16,273 bases of DNA. It comes from Clostridia bacterium. GTDB lineage: Bacteria > Bacillota > Clostridia > Lutisporales > Lutisporaceae. Below are positions 1 to 6,534 of the stretch, one piece after another (positions within the stretch are counted from its first letter, which is position 1; each line of letters begins with the position of its first letter). Below the pieces are notes generated by a model that saw nothing but the letters and a program-made list of their open reading frames with translations, had not been told where the DNA came from and searched no databases. The DNA is taken from assembly GCA_029256365.1 (NCBI GenBank), contig JAQSYB010000007.1, forward strand, positions 1 through 16,273, in the 5' to 3' direction. The translations under genes and the position numbers were made by a program.

Positions 1-167
1 TTGCGCTTCATGGCATCCTCTGATATCACTCCGCTTGCTGATAGCCCTTGTCCCATTCTGGTTACAATCAAATGCTTTTCCTTATGTCCAAAGCCCTGTT
101 TGCCATATTCGCAAAGCAAAAGCCTCATAGAGTTTGTACCAATATCTATGGCTGCAATTTTTTTCAT
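1..167 (-). CDS. ppx: Ppx/GppA-family phosphatase, N-terminal fragment (runs off the window)
   Basis: Only the first 55 codons are present; the gene continues past base 1. The protein begins MKKIAAIDIGTNSMRLLL. The D-I-G-T-N-S motif at residues 8-13 is the first phosphate-binding loop of the ASKHA-fold exopolyphosphatase / guanosine pentaphosphate phosphohydrolase family, which removes terminal phosphate from polyphosphate or converts pppGpp to ppGpp in the cytoplasm. The ATG at 167 has a strong SD (GGGAGG) six bases upstream. The SD directly abuts the dispersed repeat at 181-242, and the yabR terminator lies just beyond that, so there is little room for a conventional promoter. Which of the two activities this member has cannot be told from 55 residues. 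Confidence 0.85.
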   Translation of the reverse strand, partial: MKKIAAIDIGTNSMRLLLCEYGKQGFGHKEKHLIVTRMGQGLSASGVISEDAMKR

Positions 168-180
168 GTCGGACCTCCCT

Positions 181-242
181 TTAAAAAAGTCTCGGCGCAT
201 CGAGCGCCTTCGTCTTTTGCCTAGATTTGCTTCGCAAATGGC
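181..242 (-). repeat. Dispersed post-terminator repeat, copy A
   Basis: This 62-bp non-coding element matches copy C (15196-15256) except for one extra base and one substitution. Read on the minus strand it has a GCC...GGC-closed hairpin with inner arms ATTTGC/GCAAAT around GAA, an A-rich linker, a second hairpin GGCGC-TCGAT-GCGCC, then GAGAC and a run of six T. It begins at the end of the yabR terminator T-tract and ends immediately before the ppx SD. Its function is unknown. Confidence 0.85.
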
Positions 243-245
243 GAT

Positions 246-281
246 TAAAAAAATAATACTGTCAGCAAATCGACAGTATTA
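246..281 (-). terminator. Intrinsic terminator of yabR
   Basis: On the minus strand, arms AATACTGTC and GACAGTATT (272-280 and 255-263) form a perfect stem, extendable to 10 bp, around an 8-base loop. A run of seven T follows at 247-253. It lies about 33 bases after the yabR stop codon and runs straight into repeat copy A. Confidence 0.88.
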
Positions 282-314
282 GTATTATCTTATATATTAT
301 TCCTAAATCAATTA

Positions 315-749
315 TTAAAACTTTGAAGCGCCATCACTTTTTCTATATCCGCCACTTCTTTTGGAATCAGTGCTTTTCTTAAGCTGCTGAAGTTTTTCGT
401 CGCTGTCTTTTAGAAACTTGGATAATCTATCCTCAAAGGATTCTGTTTGATTCTTTCTAAAATCATTGTTGTTATTATTCCAATCTACCTCAACAGGCCT
501 TGTGTTTTTTTTGCGCTCTTGGGCTTGCTTTATTGATAGATTAATTTTACCATCTTTTTCAACTGCTAGCACCTTGACCTTAACTTTGTCTTTCTCATTT
601 AAATAATTCTTTATATCTTTAACATAAGTATCAGCAATCTCGGAAATATGAACCAGACCTGTTTTCCCCTCAGGCAATTGTATAAAGGCGCCGAAGCTTG
701 TAATGCTGGCAACTACCCCTTCAATTACCTTCCCTTCCTCAATAGGCAT
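315..749 (-). CDS. yabR: S1-domain RNA-binding protein, YabR-like
   Basis: The protein has 144 residues. Residues 4-76 form one S1 (OB-fold) RNA-binding domain, with the typical opening G-x-V-x-G-V-V, then S-F-G-A-F-I at 18-23, G-L-V-H-I-S at 31-36 and the closing K-I-N-L-S-I-K. The tail is charged and low-complexity, with five Asn in a row (91-95) and many Lys, Arg and Ser, probably disordered and helping RNA contact. Similar proteins (B. subtilis YabR, general stress protein 13) are thought to bind ribosomes or RNA; the precise role is not established. It follows divIC as in B. subtilis, but has its own strong promoter in the gap and a terminator afterwards. The SD AGGAGG lies a rather long 11 bases from the ATG. 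Confidence 0.9.
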   Translation of the reverse strand: MPIEEGKVIEGVVASITSFGAFIQLPEGKTGLVHISEIADTYVKDIKNYLNEKDKVKVKVLAVEKDGKINLSIKQAQERKKNTRPVEVDWNNNNNDFRKNQTESFEDRLSKFLKDSDEKLQQLKKSTDSKRSGGYRKSDGASKF

Positions 750-793
750 ACTAAAAAAATCCTCCTTTAATTTGCAATAAAGCTAATATGGAT

Positions 794-823
794 ATAATAT
801 ATCAATAAGTGCTGTGGTGTCAA
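794..823 (-). promoter_or_regulatory. SigA-type promoter for yabR
   Basis: On the minus strand a perfect -35 TTGACA (823-818) is followed by TATATT at 16 bases spacing (801-796) or TATTAT at 18 bases (799-794). It sits just after the divIC stop codon and about 45-50 bases upstream of the yabR ATG, so yabR can be transcribed independently of the sporulation and division genes before it. Confidence 0.7.
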
Positions 824-831
824 TATTATAC

Positions 832-1137
832 CTAATTATCTCCTCCTTGCAAATCTTTGTCCGGCCTAGACTGATTTATATAAACCTTTTCTCCCGGCTT
901 CACCAAACCCAACTGCTCCCTTGCCATCTTTTCAACATTTGCATCAGTAGTAGCATTTTTGATTAATTCTACAAGCTTTTGGTTTTCAAGCTTAATGCTT
1001 TCCACTTTGTAATTCTTTTCTTTTTGGATTGTGGTAAGCTTGCCTATGGCAACCTGCTGATTAATTAAGGTGACAGCAGAATAAAGTACAAAGGCAGTCA
1101 TCAATAGTCTTTTCAAATTAATTTTAGCAGCTTTCAT
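832..1137 (-). CDS. divIC: Septum formation initiator, DivIC/FtsB family
   Basis: This is a small bitopic division protein: a short basic N-terminus, one membrane segment (about LLMTAFVLYSAVTLI), then an extracytoplasmic coiled coil rich in K, E, L and Q and the family's conserved end (K-M-A-R-E-Q-L-G-L-V-K-P-G-E). DivIC/FtsB forms a complex with FtsL and DivIB/FtsQ that activates septal peptidoglycan synthesis. I chose the ATG at 1137 (101 residues) because GGAAGTGATC, close to the ideal SD, lies just upstream. The frame stays open to an ATG at 1173 (113 residues), but that start lacks a well-spaced SD. Its position after yabQ and before yabR is the same as in B. subtilis. Confidence 0.87.
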   Translation of the reverse strand: MKAAKINLKRLLMTAFVLYSAVTLINQQVAIGKLTTIQKEKNYKVESIKLENQKLVELIKNATTDANVEKMAREQLGLVKPGEKVYINQSRPDKDLQGGDN

Positions 1138-1292
1138 AAGATCACTTCCGTATCTAGATTTCATCCTTTGCATTTCCAGCTGATTTCATTATATGCATCG
1201 ATTGATTCTGTTGCTATTCTATTATATAAAAAAAGTATTTATTAATCAAACTATACAGTTATTGTTATTTCGACATTTCTCTAAAAATACCT

Positions 1293-1808
1293 TTATCTTT
1301 TCTTCTTTTTACTGATGATAAGCTTGTAATACTTCCTACTATCATGGGCTATCACTGCAGGCAATTTCTTAAGCTTAGATATTCGGACCCTTTTGTGCGT
1401 GATATACTGCCAAAATCGAGAAAGTGGATGCCATAGCAAGTTAAATAAAAACTGAAAGGGCAAAACAAATAGATTGTTGGTGGTTTTGAAAAAAAACACC
1501 ACATTTTTTTTAACAAATAAAAACAGTGCGACAGCTATTCTGCCTAAGATTTTGTCATAGAGAAAGAATCCAACGATAAAGCCAATGAAAACATAAGCCC
1601 TTATGTCACCATAGTTGCTGGAAAATAGCGCCCACAGCACAACAAGCATCGCCGCAGCTAAAAACAATACGTCCCATATGGAGGTGATAAATCGATCTCC
1701 TCTTCTGGAGCCTTTCAGGACTCTGTAAATGTCATATAATATACCGATTATAATTCCAGCATAAACTGTAAACATAAAAACAAAGCTCTGAAATTGTACA
1801 GTCTCCAT
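1293..1808 (-). CDS. yabQ: Spore cortex/coat biogenesis membrane protein YabQ
   Basis: The protein is hydrophobic, about 171 residues, with membrane segments near residues 9-26, 46-64, 70-88 and 92-105, a further hydrophobic stretch (FVLPFQFLFNLL), and a very basic C-terminus ending KKKKR. The motif G-I-L-Y-D-I-Y-R in the first segment is typical of the YabQ family. In B. subtilis YabQ is made in the mother cell under SigE and is needed for spore cortex formation. The GTG at 1814 is also open, but the SD GGGGG lies one base from it and seven from the ATG at 1808, so I prefer the ATG. yabP lies upstream, separated by an unusually wide 260-base gap. Confidence 0.88.
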   Translation of the reverse strand: METVQFQSFVFMFTVYAGIIIGILYDIYRVLKGSRRGDRFITSIWDVLFLAAAMLVVLWALFSSNYGDIRAYVFIGFIVGFFLYDKILGRIAVALFLFVKKNVVFFFKTTNNLFVLPFQFLFNLLWHPLSRFWQYITHKRVRISKLKKLPAVIAHDSRKYYKLIISKKKKR

Positions 1809-2069
1809 AAACACGCCCCCTTAATTTAATTCTTCAAAAGCAAGATTCTCATAAGATGTTATTTAAATGATAGTCTAATGATGCTTACATTATAGTTTGC
1901 TGCAACGGAAGGATATTCAAACAGATATTATTAAAGCAATTTGCAGACTATGTTGTAAGCGCAGGTGCACTTATACACAATAACAAATTGCTTTTAATCA
2001 GTAATCTTGAAGACTTATATTTATCAGAGTTCATTCCAATATATGCTGCAATAGAAGCCAACCCATATA
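1809..2069. other. Wide gap between yabP and yabQ; possible gene remnant
   Basis: These 261 bases separate two genes that act together in sporulation. On the plus strand the frame 1874-2077 is open for 67 codons, ending in TGA inside the yabP 3' end, but has no ATG or GTG; its only start-like codon is a TTG at 1988. The conceptual product (for example VVSAGALIHNNKLLLISN) resembles no family I can name. On the minus strand only tiny open frames occur. I cannot find a good promoter or terminator here. Confidence 0.35.
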
Positions 2070-2357
2070 TTATTTGAATATATTGCTGAAAAATCCGGCC
2101 GTCTTTTTGTTATCTGTTTTATCAGTGTAGTTGTAGGCAGTGATATATCCTTCAATATTTAAGTTGCCATCCTCTACATTTAGTTTGTTGATATGTAAGC
2201 CAATGCCTTTTAGTATCAATCCACCCATTTCCGTATTTAATACAATCGTACTTTCATCAAAACTCACTACATCCCTTACTCCGGTAATGTTAAGTTTTTC
2301 TCTCCCTTCAATAAACATATTGTGAGGTTTTGTCTTTATTAGCTTTCTTTCTTCCAT
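2070..2357 (-). CDS. yabP: Sporulation protein YabP
   Basis: The protein has 95 residues and matches the YabP/YqfC family: an N-terminal P-H-x-x-F-I-E-G-R-E-K-L stretch, then alternating beta strands with the motif G-V-x-D-V-V-S-F-D-E and later T-x-x-G-x-L-x-L-x-G-x-x-L-H-I. YabP is needed for spore cortex formation in B. subtilis and is expressed in the mother cell under SigE. A candidate SigE promoter lies upstream at 2427-2456. The start ATG is preceded by six G and then seven T, an odd tract in which the G run serves as SD. It is followed at a distance by yabQ. Confidence 0.92.
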   Translation of the reverse strand: MEERKLIKTKPHNMFIEGREKLNITGVRDVVSFDESTIVLNTEMGGLILKGIGLHINKLNVEDGNLNIEGYITAYNYTDKTDNKKTAGFFSNIFK

Positions 2358-2426
2358 AAAAAAACCCCCCTGCCATATAATAACCGATCAACATCAGAAG
2401 AAAACTCAGTTGATTGTCTATAACTA

Positions 2427-2456
2427 TATATATGCGGTGGGTTTTTAGTATTATTC
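2427..2456 (-). promoter_or_regulatory. Candidate SigE promoter for yabP-yabQ
   Basis: On the minus strand GAATAAT (2456-2450) matches the SigE -35 consensus KMATATT at six of seven positions. After 15 bases comes CATATATA (2434-2427), a partial match to the -10 consensus CATACAMT. The -35 overlaps the rqcP stop codon. This fits the known SigE control of yabP in B. subtilis, but AT-rich DNA makes chance matches likely. Confidence 0.4.
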
Positions 2457-2693
2457 AATTATTCTATACATTTCTTTTGCTGCTTCTTTGCTCGCCCTGT
2501 CCGTTATATCAAGAACTTCAGCCTTTATGGATCTTTCACCAAAAACAATTTCTACAACATCACCTATTTTAACAGTGGTACTTGGCTTGGCCTGTTTGCC
2601 ATTGATATACACCTTCTCGCCCTCACAGGCATCCTTGGCAACCGTTCTCCTCTTTATTAGACGGGAATTCTTCAAAAATTTATCAAGTCTCAA
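2451..2693 (-). CDS. rqcP: S4-domain RNA-binding protein RqcP (YabO)
   Basis: The protein has about 80 residues and is almost entirely an S4 RNA-binding domain. It begins R-L-D-K-F-L-K and continues S-R-L-I-K-R-R-T-V-A-K, then V-Y-I-N-G-K and K-I-G-D-V-V-E-I. RqcP works with RqcH in bacterial ribosome-associated quality control, binding the obstructed 50S subunit and tRNA during alanine tailing of stalled chains. I chose the TTG at 2693 because AGGATGTGAT, nearly a perfect SD, lies just upstream and the family normally starts with M-R-L-D-K. A longer frame starting at a TTG at 2720 would add nine residues with no counterpart in the family. It lies downstream of the hup terminator, so it needs readthrough or a promoter I could not identify. 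Confidence 0.9.
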   Translation of the reverse strand: MRLDKFLKNSRLIKRRTVAKDACEGEKVYINGKQAKPSTTVKIGDVVEIVFGERSIKAEVLDITDRASKEAAKEMYRIIE

Positions 2694-2751
2694 ATCATCA
2701 CATCCTATAAACGCATTCAAACTTCCTGTTTTTTTAATTTATTTTTCCGTA

Positions 2752-2783
2752 TAAAGCAAAAATCAGGCTTTCACCTGATTTTT
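2752..2783 (-). terminator. Intrinsic terminator after hup
   Basis: A perfect 10-bp stem (AAAAATCAGG at 2758-2767 and its complement at 2774-2783) closes a six-base loop. On the minus strand the stem ends in five T, followed by GCTTT. It starts about 18 bases after the hup stop codon. The A/T symmetry would also allow some activity on the plus strand. Confidence 0.82.
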
Positions 2784-2800
2784 CTCTGATTATGTACTTA

Positions 2801-3076
2801 TTATTTGTTCACTAAATCCTTTAAGTCCTTGCCAGCTTTGAAAATTGGTGCTTTTGAAGCAGGAATTTGTATTTCTTCTCTAGTTCTTGGGTTTCTTCCT
2901 ACTCTTGCAGCTCTTTCCTTAACTTCGTATGTGCCAAAGCCAACTAGTTGAACTTTTTCACCCTTTGCAAGTGCTTCTTGAACGCTTTCCATAAATGCCT
3001 TCAGAGCCTTTTCAGTATCCTTCTTTGTTAATTCGCTTTTTTCAGCCATGCTAGTAATAAGTTCTGCTTTATTCAT
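2801..3076 (-). CDS. hup: HU family DNA-binding protein
   Basis: The protein has 91 residues, the usual length of HU. It opens MNKAELITSMAE and contains the family signature G-F-G-T-Y-E-V-K-E-R-A-A-R (46-58). The beta-arm motif G-R-N-P-R-T carries the intercalating proline at 63, and the protein ends F-K-A-G-K-D-L-K-D-L-V. HU binds and bends DNA without strict sequence preference and compacts the nucleoid. The SD GGAGG precedes the ATG by about 10 bases. The 88-base gap upstream holds a weak promoter-like pair (TTGGCA at 3135-3130 with TAATAG 16 bases on), so hup may be transcribed on its own as well as from the yabM-mazG unit. B. subtilis has no HU gene at this point in the block. Confidence 0.95.
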   Translation of the reverse strand: MNKAELITSMAEKSELTKKDTEKALKAFMESVQEALAKGEKVQLVGFGTYEVKERAARVGRNPRTREEIQIPASKAPIFKAGKDLKDLVNK

Positions 3077-3164
3077 TTTTATATTCCCTCCATTTTATAA
3101 TGAATTCCTATTAGCATATTCTCTATATATGCCAAAAATCCTTCTTTCTAAACACTAATTTTGT

Positions 3165-4634
3165 TTATTTTTGTAATATTTTTATTGTTTTTGCTTGATT
3201 CCACAACAAATCCATTTCTTGCAAGGTCATTTTATCAATTTTTTTACCACTTTGCAAGCCTGATTCTTCAATATATTGGAATCTTCTAATAAACTTTTCT
3301 ATGGTCCCTCGTAGAGCAAGCTCAGGCTGAATCTTTAAAAATCTGGCTACATTTACGACAGCAAACAACAAATCTCCAATTTCTTCTTCTATTATTTGTT
3401 TATTTCCTGTATTATATACCTCTTTTACTTCTTCTAATTCTTCATCAACCTTTGCAATTGCATCCTTCACATCATCCCAGTCAAAACCCACCAAAGCAGC
3501 TTTTTGCTGCACCTTGTAGCTTCTCATAAGATTTGGCAGTACTTCTGGTATATCTACCAGAGTCTGCGTATATGTAGCAATACCCTTCAGCTTGCGTTTT
3601 GAGGCCTCCCAGCTCTTTAAAGCTCCACTTTCAGTGGTTGCTATTACATCGCCAAAAACATGGGGGTGTCTCTCCACCAGCTTGCTGACAAGCCCTGTTA
3701 TGATATCATTTATGTCAAACTCTCCATCTTCCTTCGCTATTTGTGCATGGAAAACGACTTGCAGCAGCAAATCCCCTAATTCTTCAACCAATAAATCGAT
3801 ATCATTTTTTTCTATGGCATCCAAGACCTCATAGGTCTCTTCCAGCAAATATGGTTTTAAGCTGTCTCTAGTTTGTTCTCTATCCCAAGGACATCCGCCC
3901 TCTCCACGAAGTCTTGCCATGAGGGCAACCAATTCATCCATGGACTTAAACTTGGTCTCTTCTCCTTGATTGGGTATATATACACTGGTCAAGTAATCTA
4001 CCCAATCAATTCTATCCAATTCATATAGAGGAATTTTTTCGATTCGTTCCAGTCCCTTTACACCTGCTGCCTTGATTACAAAAATCTCAGTATCATCATT
4101 ATATCGTTCCATAAGCTTCAGCTTAATTTCAGAAGCTACAAAACGGCTATATACCTGAGTTATTATATTTCCGCATCCAACATCGGGTTTCTGAGTATCC
4201 AGACTTAATCCGTCTATTATCTTCAGACCATAAGCCGGATCGATTTGTAATGCTGTAAGGATCGAGTCAATGAAGCTTACAGCAGGCATAATTTCCACTT
4301 CAATGCTGCCCTTTGCTTTTTCTACTATCAGCTCTACGCTTTTTTCCGCTACCATAGGATGTCCTGGTACAGCATAAACCACGTTCTTGTCTTCTTGGCA
4401 GCTTTGTATCACTCTTTCGCCTATCTGGCTATATGTCGCTTCAAAGGTCTGCGCAGAGTCATATATGTCATCACAGGTATGAAAACTGATGCCTAGAGAT
4501 TTAATATAATCCACAGTAGGATGTTTTTCCGTTCTTAAAATAAGAATGTCTGCCGATTTTAGCTGTTCTACCGCCGACAAGGTCAGTTGCTTATAGTCAC
4601 CTGAGCCCAAGCCAATTATAATTAATTTTTTCAT
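3165..4634 (-). CDS. mazG: Tetrapyrrole-methylase domain / MazG nucleotide pyrophosphohydrolase fusion (YabN)
   Basis: The protein has 489 residues and two parts. Residues 1-222 form a tetrapyrrole (SAM-dependent) methylase-like domain, with the N-terminal I-I-G-L-G-S-G-D and V-P-G-H-P-M-V-A-E (89-97). Residues 240-480 contain two MazG modules. The first has G-G-C-P-W-D (246-251), an EE pair (265-266) and E-E-L-G-D (284-288), the Mg2+-binding EExxD pattern. The second has E-E-E-I-G-D further on. MazG proteins hydrolyse non-canonical or excess NTPs to NMP and PPi; the methylase part's substrate is unknown. The architecture equals B. subtilis YabN. The SD AAAGGAG is eight bases from the ATG. 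It lies between the flippase gene (55-base gap) and hup, apparently in one operon. Confidence 0.94.
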   Translation of the reverse strand: MKKLIIIGLGSGDYKQLTLSAVEQLKSADILILRTEKHPTVDYIKSLGISFHTCDDIYDSAQTFEATYSQIGERVIQSCQEDKNVVYAVPGHPMVAEKSVELIVEKAKGSIEVEIMPAVSFIDSILTALQIDPAYGLKIIDGLSLDTQKPDVGCGNIITQVYSRFVASEIKLKLMERYNDDTEIFVIKAAGVKGLERIEKIPLYELDRIDWVDYLTSVYIPNQGEETKFKSMDELVALMARLRGEGGCPWDREQTRDSLKPYLLEETYEVLDAIEKNDIDLLVEELGDLLLQVVFHAQIAKEDGEFDINDIITGLVSKLVERHPHVFGDVIATTESGALKSWEASKRKLKGIATYTQTLVDIPEVLPNLMRSYKVQQKAALVGFDWDDVKDAIAKVDEELEEVKEVYNTGNKQIIEEEIGDLLFAVVNVARFLKIQPELALRGTIEKFIRRFQYIEESGLQSGKKIDKMTLQEMDLLWNQAKTIKILQK

Positions 4635-4689
4635 TTGTATCTCTCCTTTATACAGGATCTGGAGTTATATTTTTATTTTCACGGTTTTA

Positions 4690-6291
4690 TTATTTCAACA
4701 ATCCCTTTTTCTTTAAAATGCTTGACAATCTACCTCCGCCGGGCGCCATTTGAAGTTCTTCAATGCTTATCCCTCTAATCAGAATCAGTACAACTCCATA
4801 GATAGAAGCTGCAATTATTATGCTCAAAAGGGTTGCTAGAGAATTGCTCTCTAATAATTTAATTGAAGTATTATAGGTTAAATAAGCTGCTACCATCATA
4901 GCTAAGGTTGCGGCAGCCGGTTTAAAGAAGGCTTTTATATAATTCAAGCCATAGCCCTGATACTTGATAATATATATCATATTTAGTGCAGCTGCAACAC
5001 TATAGCCTGCCACAGTTCCAAGCGCAGCACCGCGTACGTTTATATAGGGAATTGATGTCAAGGTATAGCTTACTATTATTTTGACTACAGCGCCAATAAA
5101 TAAGTTGATGACGGGTATTCTTTCCTTGCCCATTCCTTGAAGTATTGCTGTTAGCGTCTGGACCAGTGTCAAAAATATAATTGCAGGTGAAAGATATGCC
5201 ATGGCAATCCCAAGTGTTTTTGTTTCTTCTGGATACATCATGCTCATAATAGGGTCTGCAAGTATAAATAGTCCCATAGCTGCTGGCAAACCGACAATTA
5301 AACTAACTCGAATGGATAGCTCTGACTTTTTCGCTACCCCTACATAGTCTTTCTTCGCCATAGATTCAGCAATAGCTGGCACCAAGCTTGCTGCTAGTGA
5401 TATGGTAAGCACCTGTGGCAGATTTACAAAAGACCCTGCCATGGCTTTTAGCTGTCCATACATGCTTACAGCAGTCTCACTGCTGTAACCTGCTGCCAAT
5501 AGCCTATCCATTACGATAAATGTATCTAGCAAATTCATGATTGGCATCATACTGCCACCAATGGTAATGGGGATTGAAATGATTAATATCTTTTTCAAAA
5601 TGCCAAAGGTTGACTCTCTATCTCTTTTTACAATGCCTTCCGTGTCTCTAAATTGATTTCTACTTTTTCGATAGAAATAGATCAATGTAACGACGCTGAT
5701 TGCTCCGCCAATAGCAGTTCCTGCATTTGCCCCCCCAGCAGTTTGTTGGTTTCCATAAGGCAAAAACATGAGGGCTAGCACAAATCCAAATACCACCCTG
5801 CCTAACTGTTCTGTAATTTGCGATAAAGCACTTGGAATCATATTTTGCATTCCCTGAAAGTAACCTCTTAGTGTTCCCGTTATAGAAAATATAAATATAG
5901 ATGGAACAATACAAACGATTGCCAAATATGCACCGGGATTTCGAAATAAACTTGCAACGACATCAGCATACCGAAACATAATTAATGAAAGCAGTAATCC
6001 AATTGAAGAAGTAAACAGCAAGGCCACCTTAAATATTCTATGAGCTTCTTCTTTTCTGCCTGTCTCTATTTTTTCTGATACAAGCTTTGATATCGCAATT
6101 GGAATCGCATATGCAGATATTGTTAATGCCCACACATACACTTCATAACCGGTCTGTGAATAACCCATTACCTCTGAACCTACTATTCTACCCAAAGGTA
6201 TTCTATATATGGCTCCTATTATTTTTGTAATTAATCCAGCCGCTGCTAAAATAGCAGCACCCTTTATAAATGATTGTTTTTGAATTTCCAT
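4690..6291 (-). CDS. yabM: SpoVB/MurJ-type polysaccharide flippase (YabM-like)
   Basis: This is a 533-residue integral membrane protein with about 14 hydrophobic segments, of the MOP flippase superfamily (polysaccharide biosynthesis / SpoVB / MurJ). The N-terminal pattern is typical: K-G-A-A-I-L-A-A-A-G-L-I-T-K-I-I-G, then Y-R-I-P-L-G-R-I-V-G and Y-S-Q-T-G-Y-E-V-Y. Members move lipid-linked cell-wall or cortex precursors across the membrane. B. subtilis has several paralogues; by position between spoVT and the MazG gene this corresponds to yabM, and its exact cargo is unknown. The SD GGGAGG precedes the ATG. A SigA promoter lies at 6360-6389. A sporulation-specific role is plausible but not shown. 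Confidence 0.88.
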   Translation of the reverse strand: MEIQKQSFIKGAAILAAAGLITKIIGAIYRIPLGRIVGSEVMGYSQTGYEVYVWALTISAYAIPIAISKLVSEKIETGRKEEAHRIFKVALLFTSSIGLLLSLIMFRYADVVASLFRNPGAYLAIVCIVPSIFIFSITGTLRGYFQGMQNMIPSALSQITEQLGRVVFGFVLALMFLPYGNQQTAGGANAGTAIGGAISVVTLIYFYRKSRNQFRDTEGIVKRDRESTFGILKKILIISIPITIGGSMMPIMNLLDTFIVMDRLLAAGYSSETAVSMYGQLKAMAGSFVNLPQVLTISLAASLVPAIAESMAKKDYVGVAKKSELSIRVSLIVGLPAAMGLFILADPIMSMMYPEETKTLGIAMAYLSPAIIFLTLVQTLTAILQGMGKERIPVINLFIGAVVKIIVSYTLTSIPYINVRGAALGTVAGYSVAAALNMIYIIKYQGYGLNYIKAFFKPAAATLAMMVAAYLTYNTSIKLLESNSLATLLSIIIAASIYGVVLILIRGISIEELQMAPGGGRLSSILKKKGLLK

Positions 6292-6359
6292 TCTTGACCT
6301 CCCTAATGTGCATCAACCATTCCCGCTCTTATCAATATAAAAGCAATTCTATTTCAAAC

Positions 6360-6389
6360 ATTATATATTTTAGCACATCTCATTGTTAA
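6360..6389 (-). promoter_or_regulatory. SigA-type promoter for yabM-mazG-hup
   Basis: On the minus strand TTAACA (6389-6384, five of six matches) is followed after 18 bases by a perfect TATAAT (6365-6360). Transcription would start near 6353, giving a leader of about 60 bases. It lies downstream of the spoVT terminator and repeat copy B, which points to a new transcription unit beginning here. Confidence 0.68.
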
Positions 6390-6438
6390 AATATACAATA
6401 TCACAGCACAATAGAACTGAAATACCCCCAAAATAGAA

Positions 6439-6493
6439 TAAAAGTCTCTGCCCTTCGAGGACTTCGCCTTGCCTGATTTGCTTTATAAATGGC
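6439..6493 (-). repeat. Dispersed post-terminator repeat, copy B (diverged)
   Basis: This 55-bp element aligns end to end with copies A and C on the minus strand: GCCATTT, then AAATC, AGGCAA, GGCGA, CTCGA and finally GAGACTTTT. The first hairpin loses its GC/GC inner pairs. The second keeps a stem: relative to copy C one pair flips from G-C to C-G, and another becomes a T-G wobble. It follows directly on the spoVT terminator T-tract and lies upstream of the yabM promoter. Confidence 0.75.
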
Positions 6494-6522
6494 AATAAAT
6501 AAAAGCAGCCATAGCTGCCTTT
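6494..6522 (-). terminator. Intrinsic terminator of spoVT
   Basis: On the minus strand AAAGGCAGC (6522-6514) pairs with GCTGCTTTT (6509-6501) over nine pairs including one G-U, with loop TATG. The T-rich tail TTTTATTTATT runs to 6494 and then into repeat copy B. It starts about 12 bases after the spoVT stop codon. Confidence 0.8.
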
Positions 6523-6534
6523 ATATAAAACTTA

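Noticed and set aside
1..282. Plus-strand 93-codon open frame at the left edge
   Set aside because: It lies opposite the clear Ppx/GppA start, the dispersed repeat and the yabR terminator, and its product has no family features.
282..315. tRNA genes after yabR, as in B. subtilis
   Set aside because: No cloverleaf or CCA-ended sequence is visible between yabR and ppx.
5660..5914. Minus-strand 84-codon frame within yabM
   Set aside because: It is a shifted frame inside the strongly supported flippase gene, with no SD and an unlikely composition.
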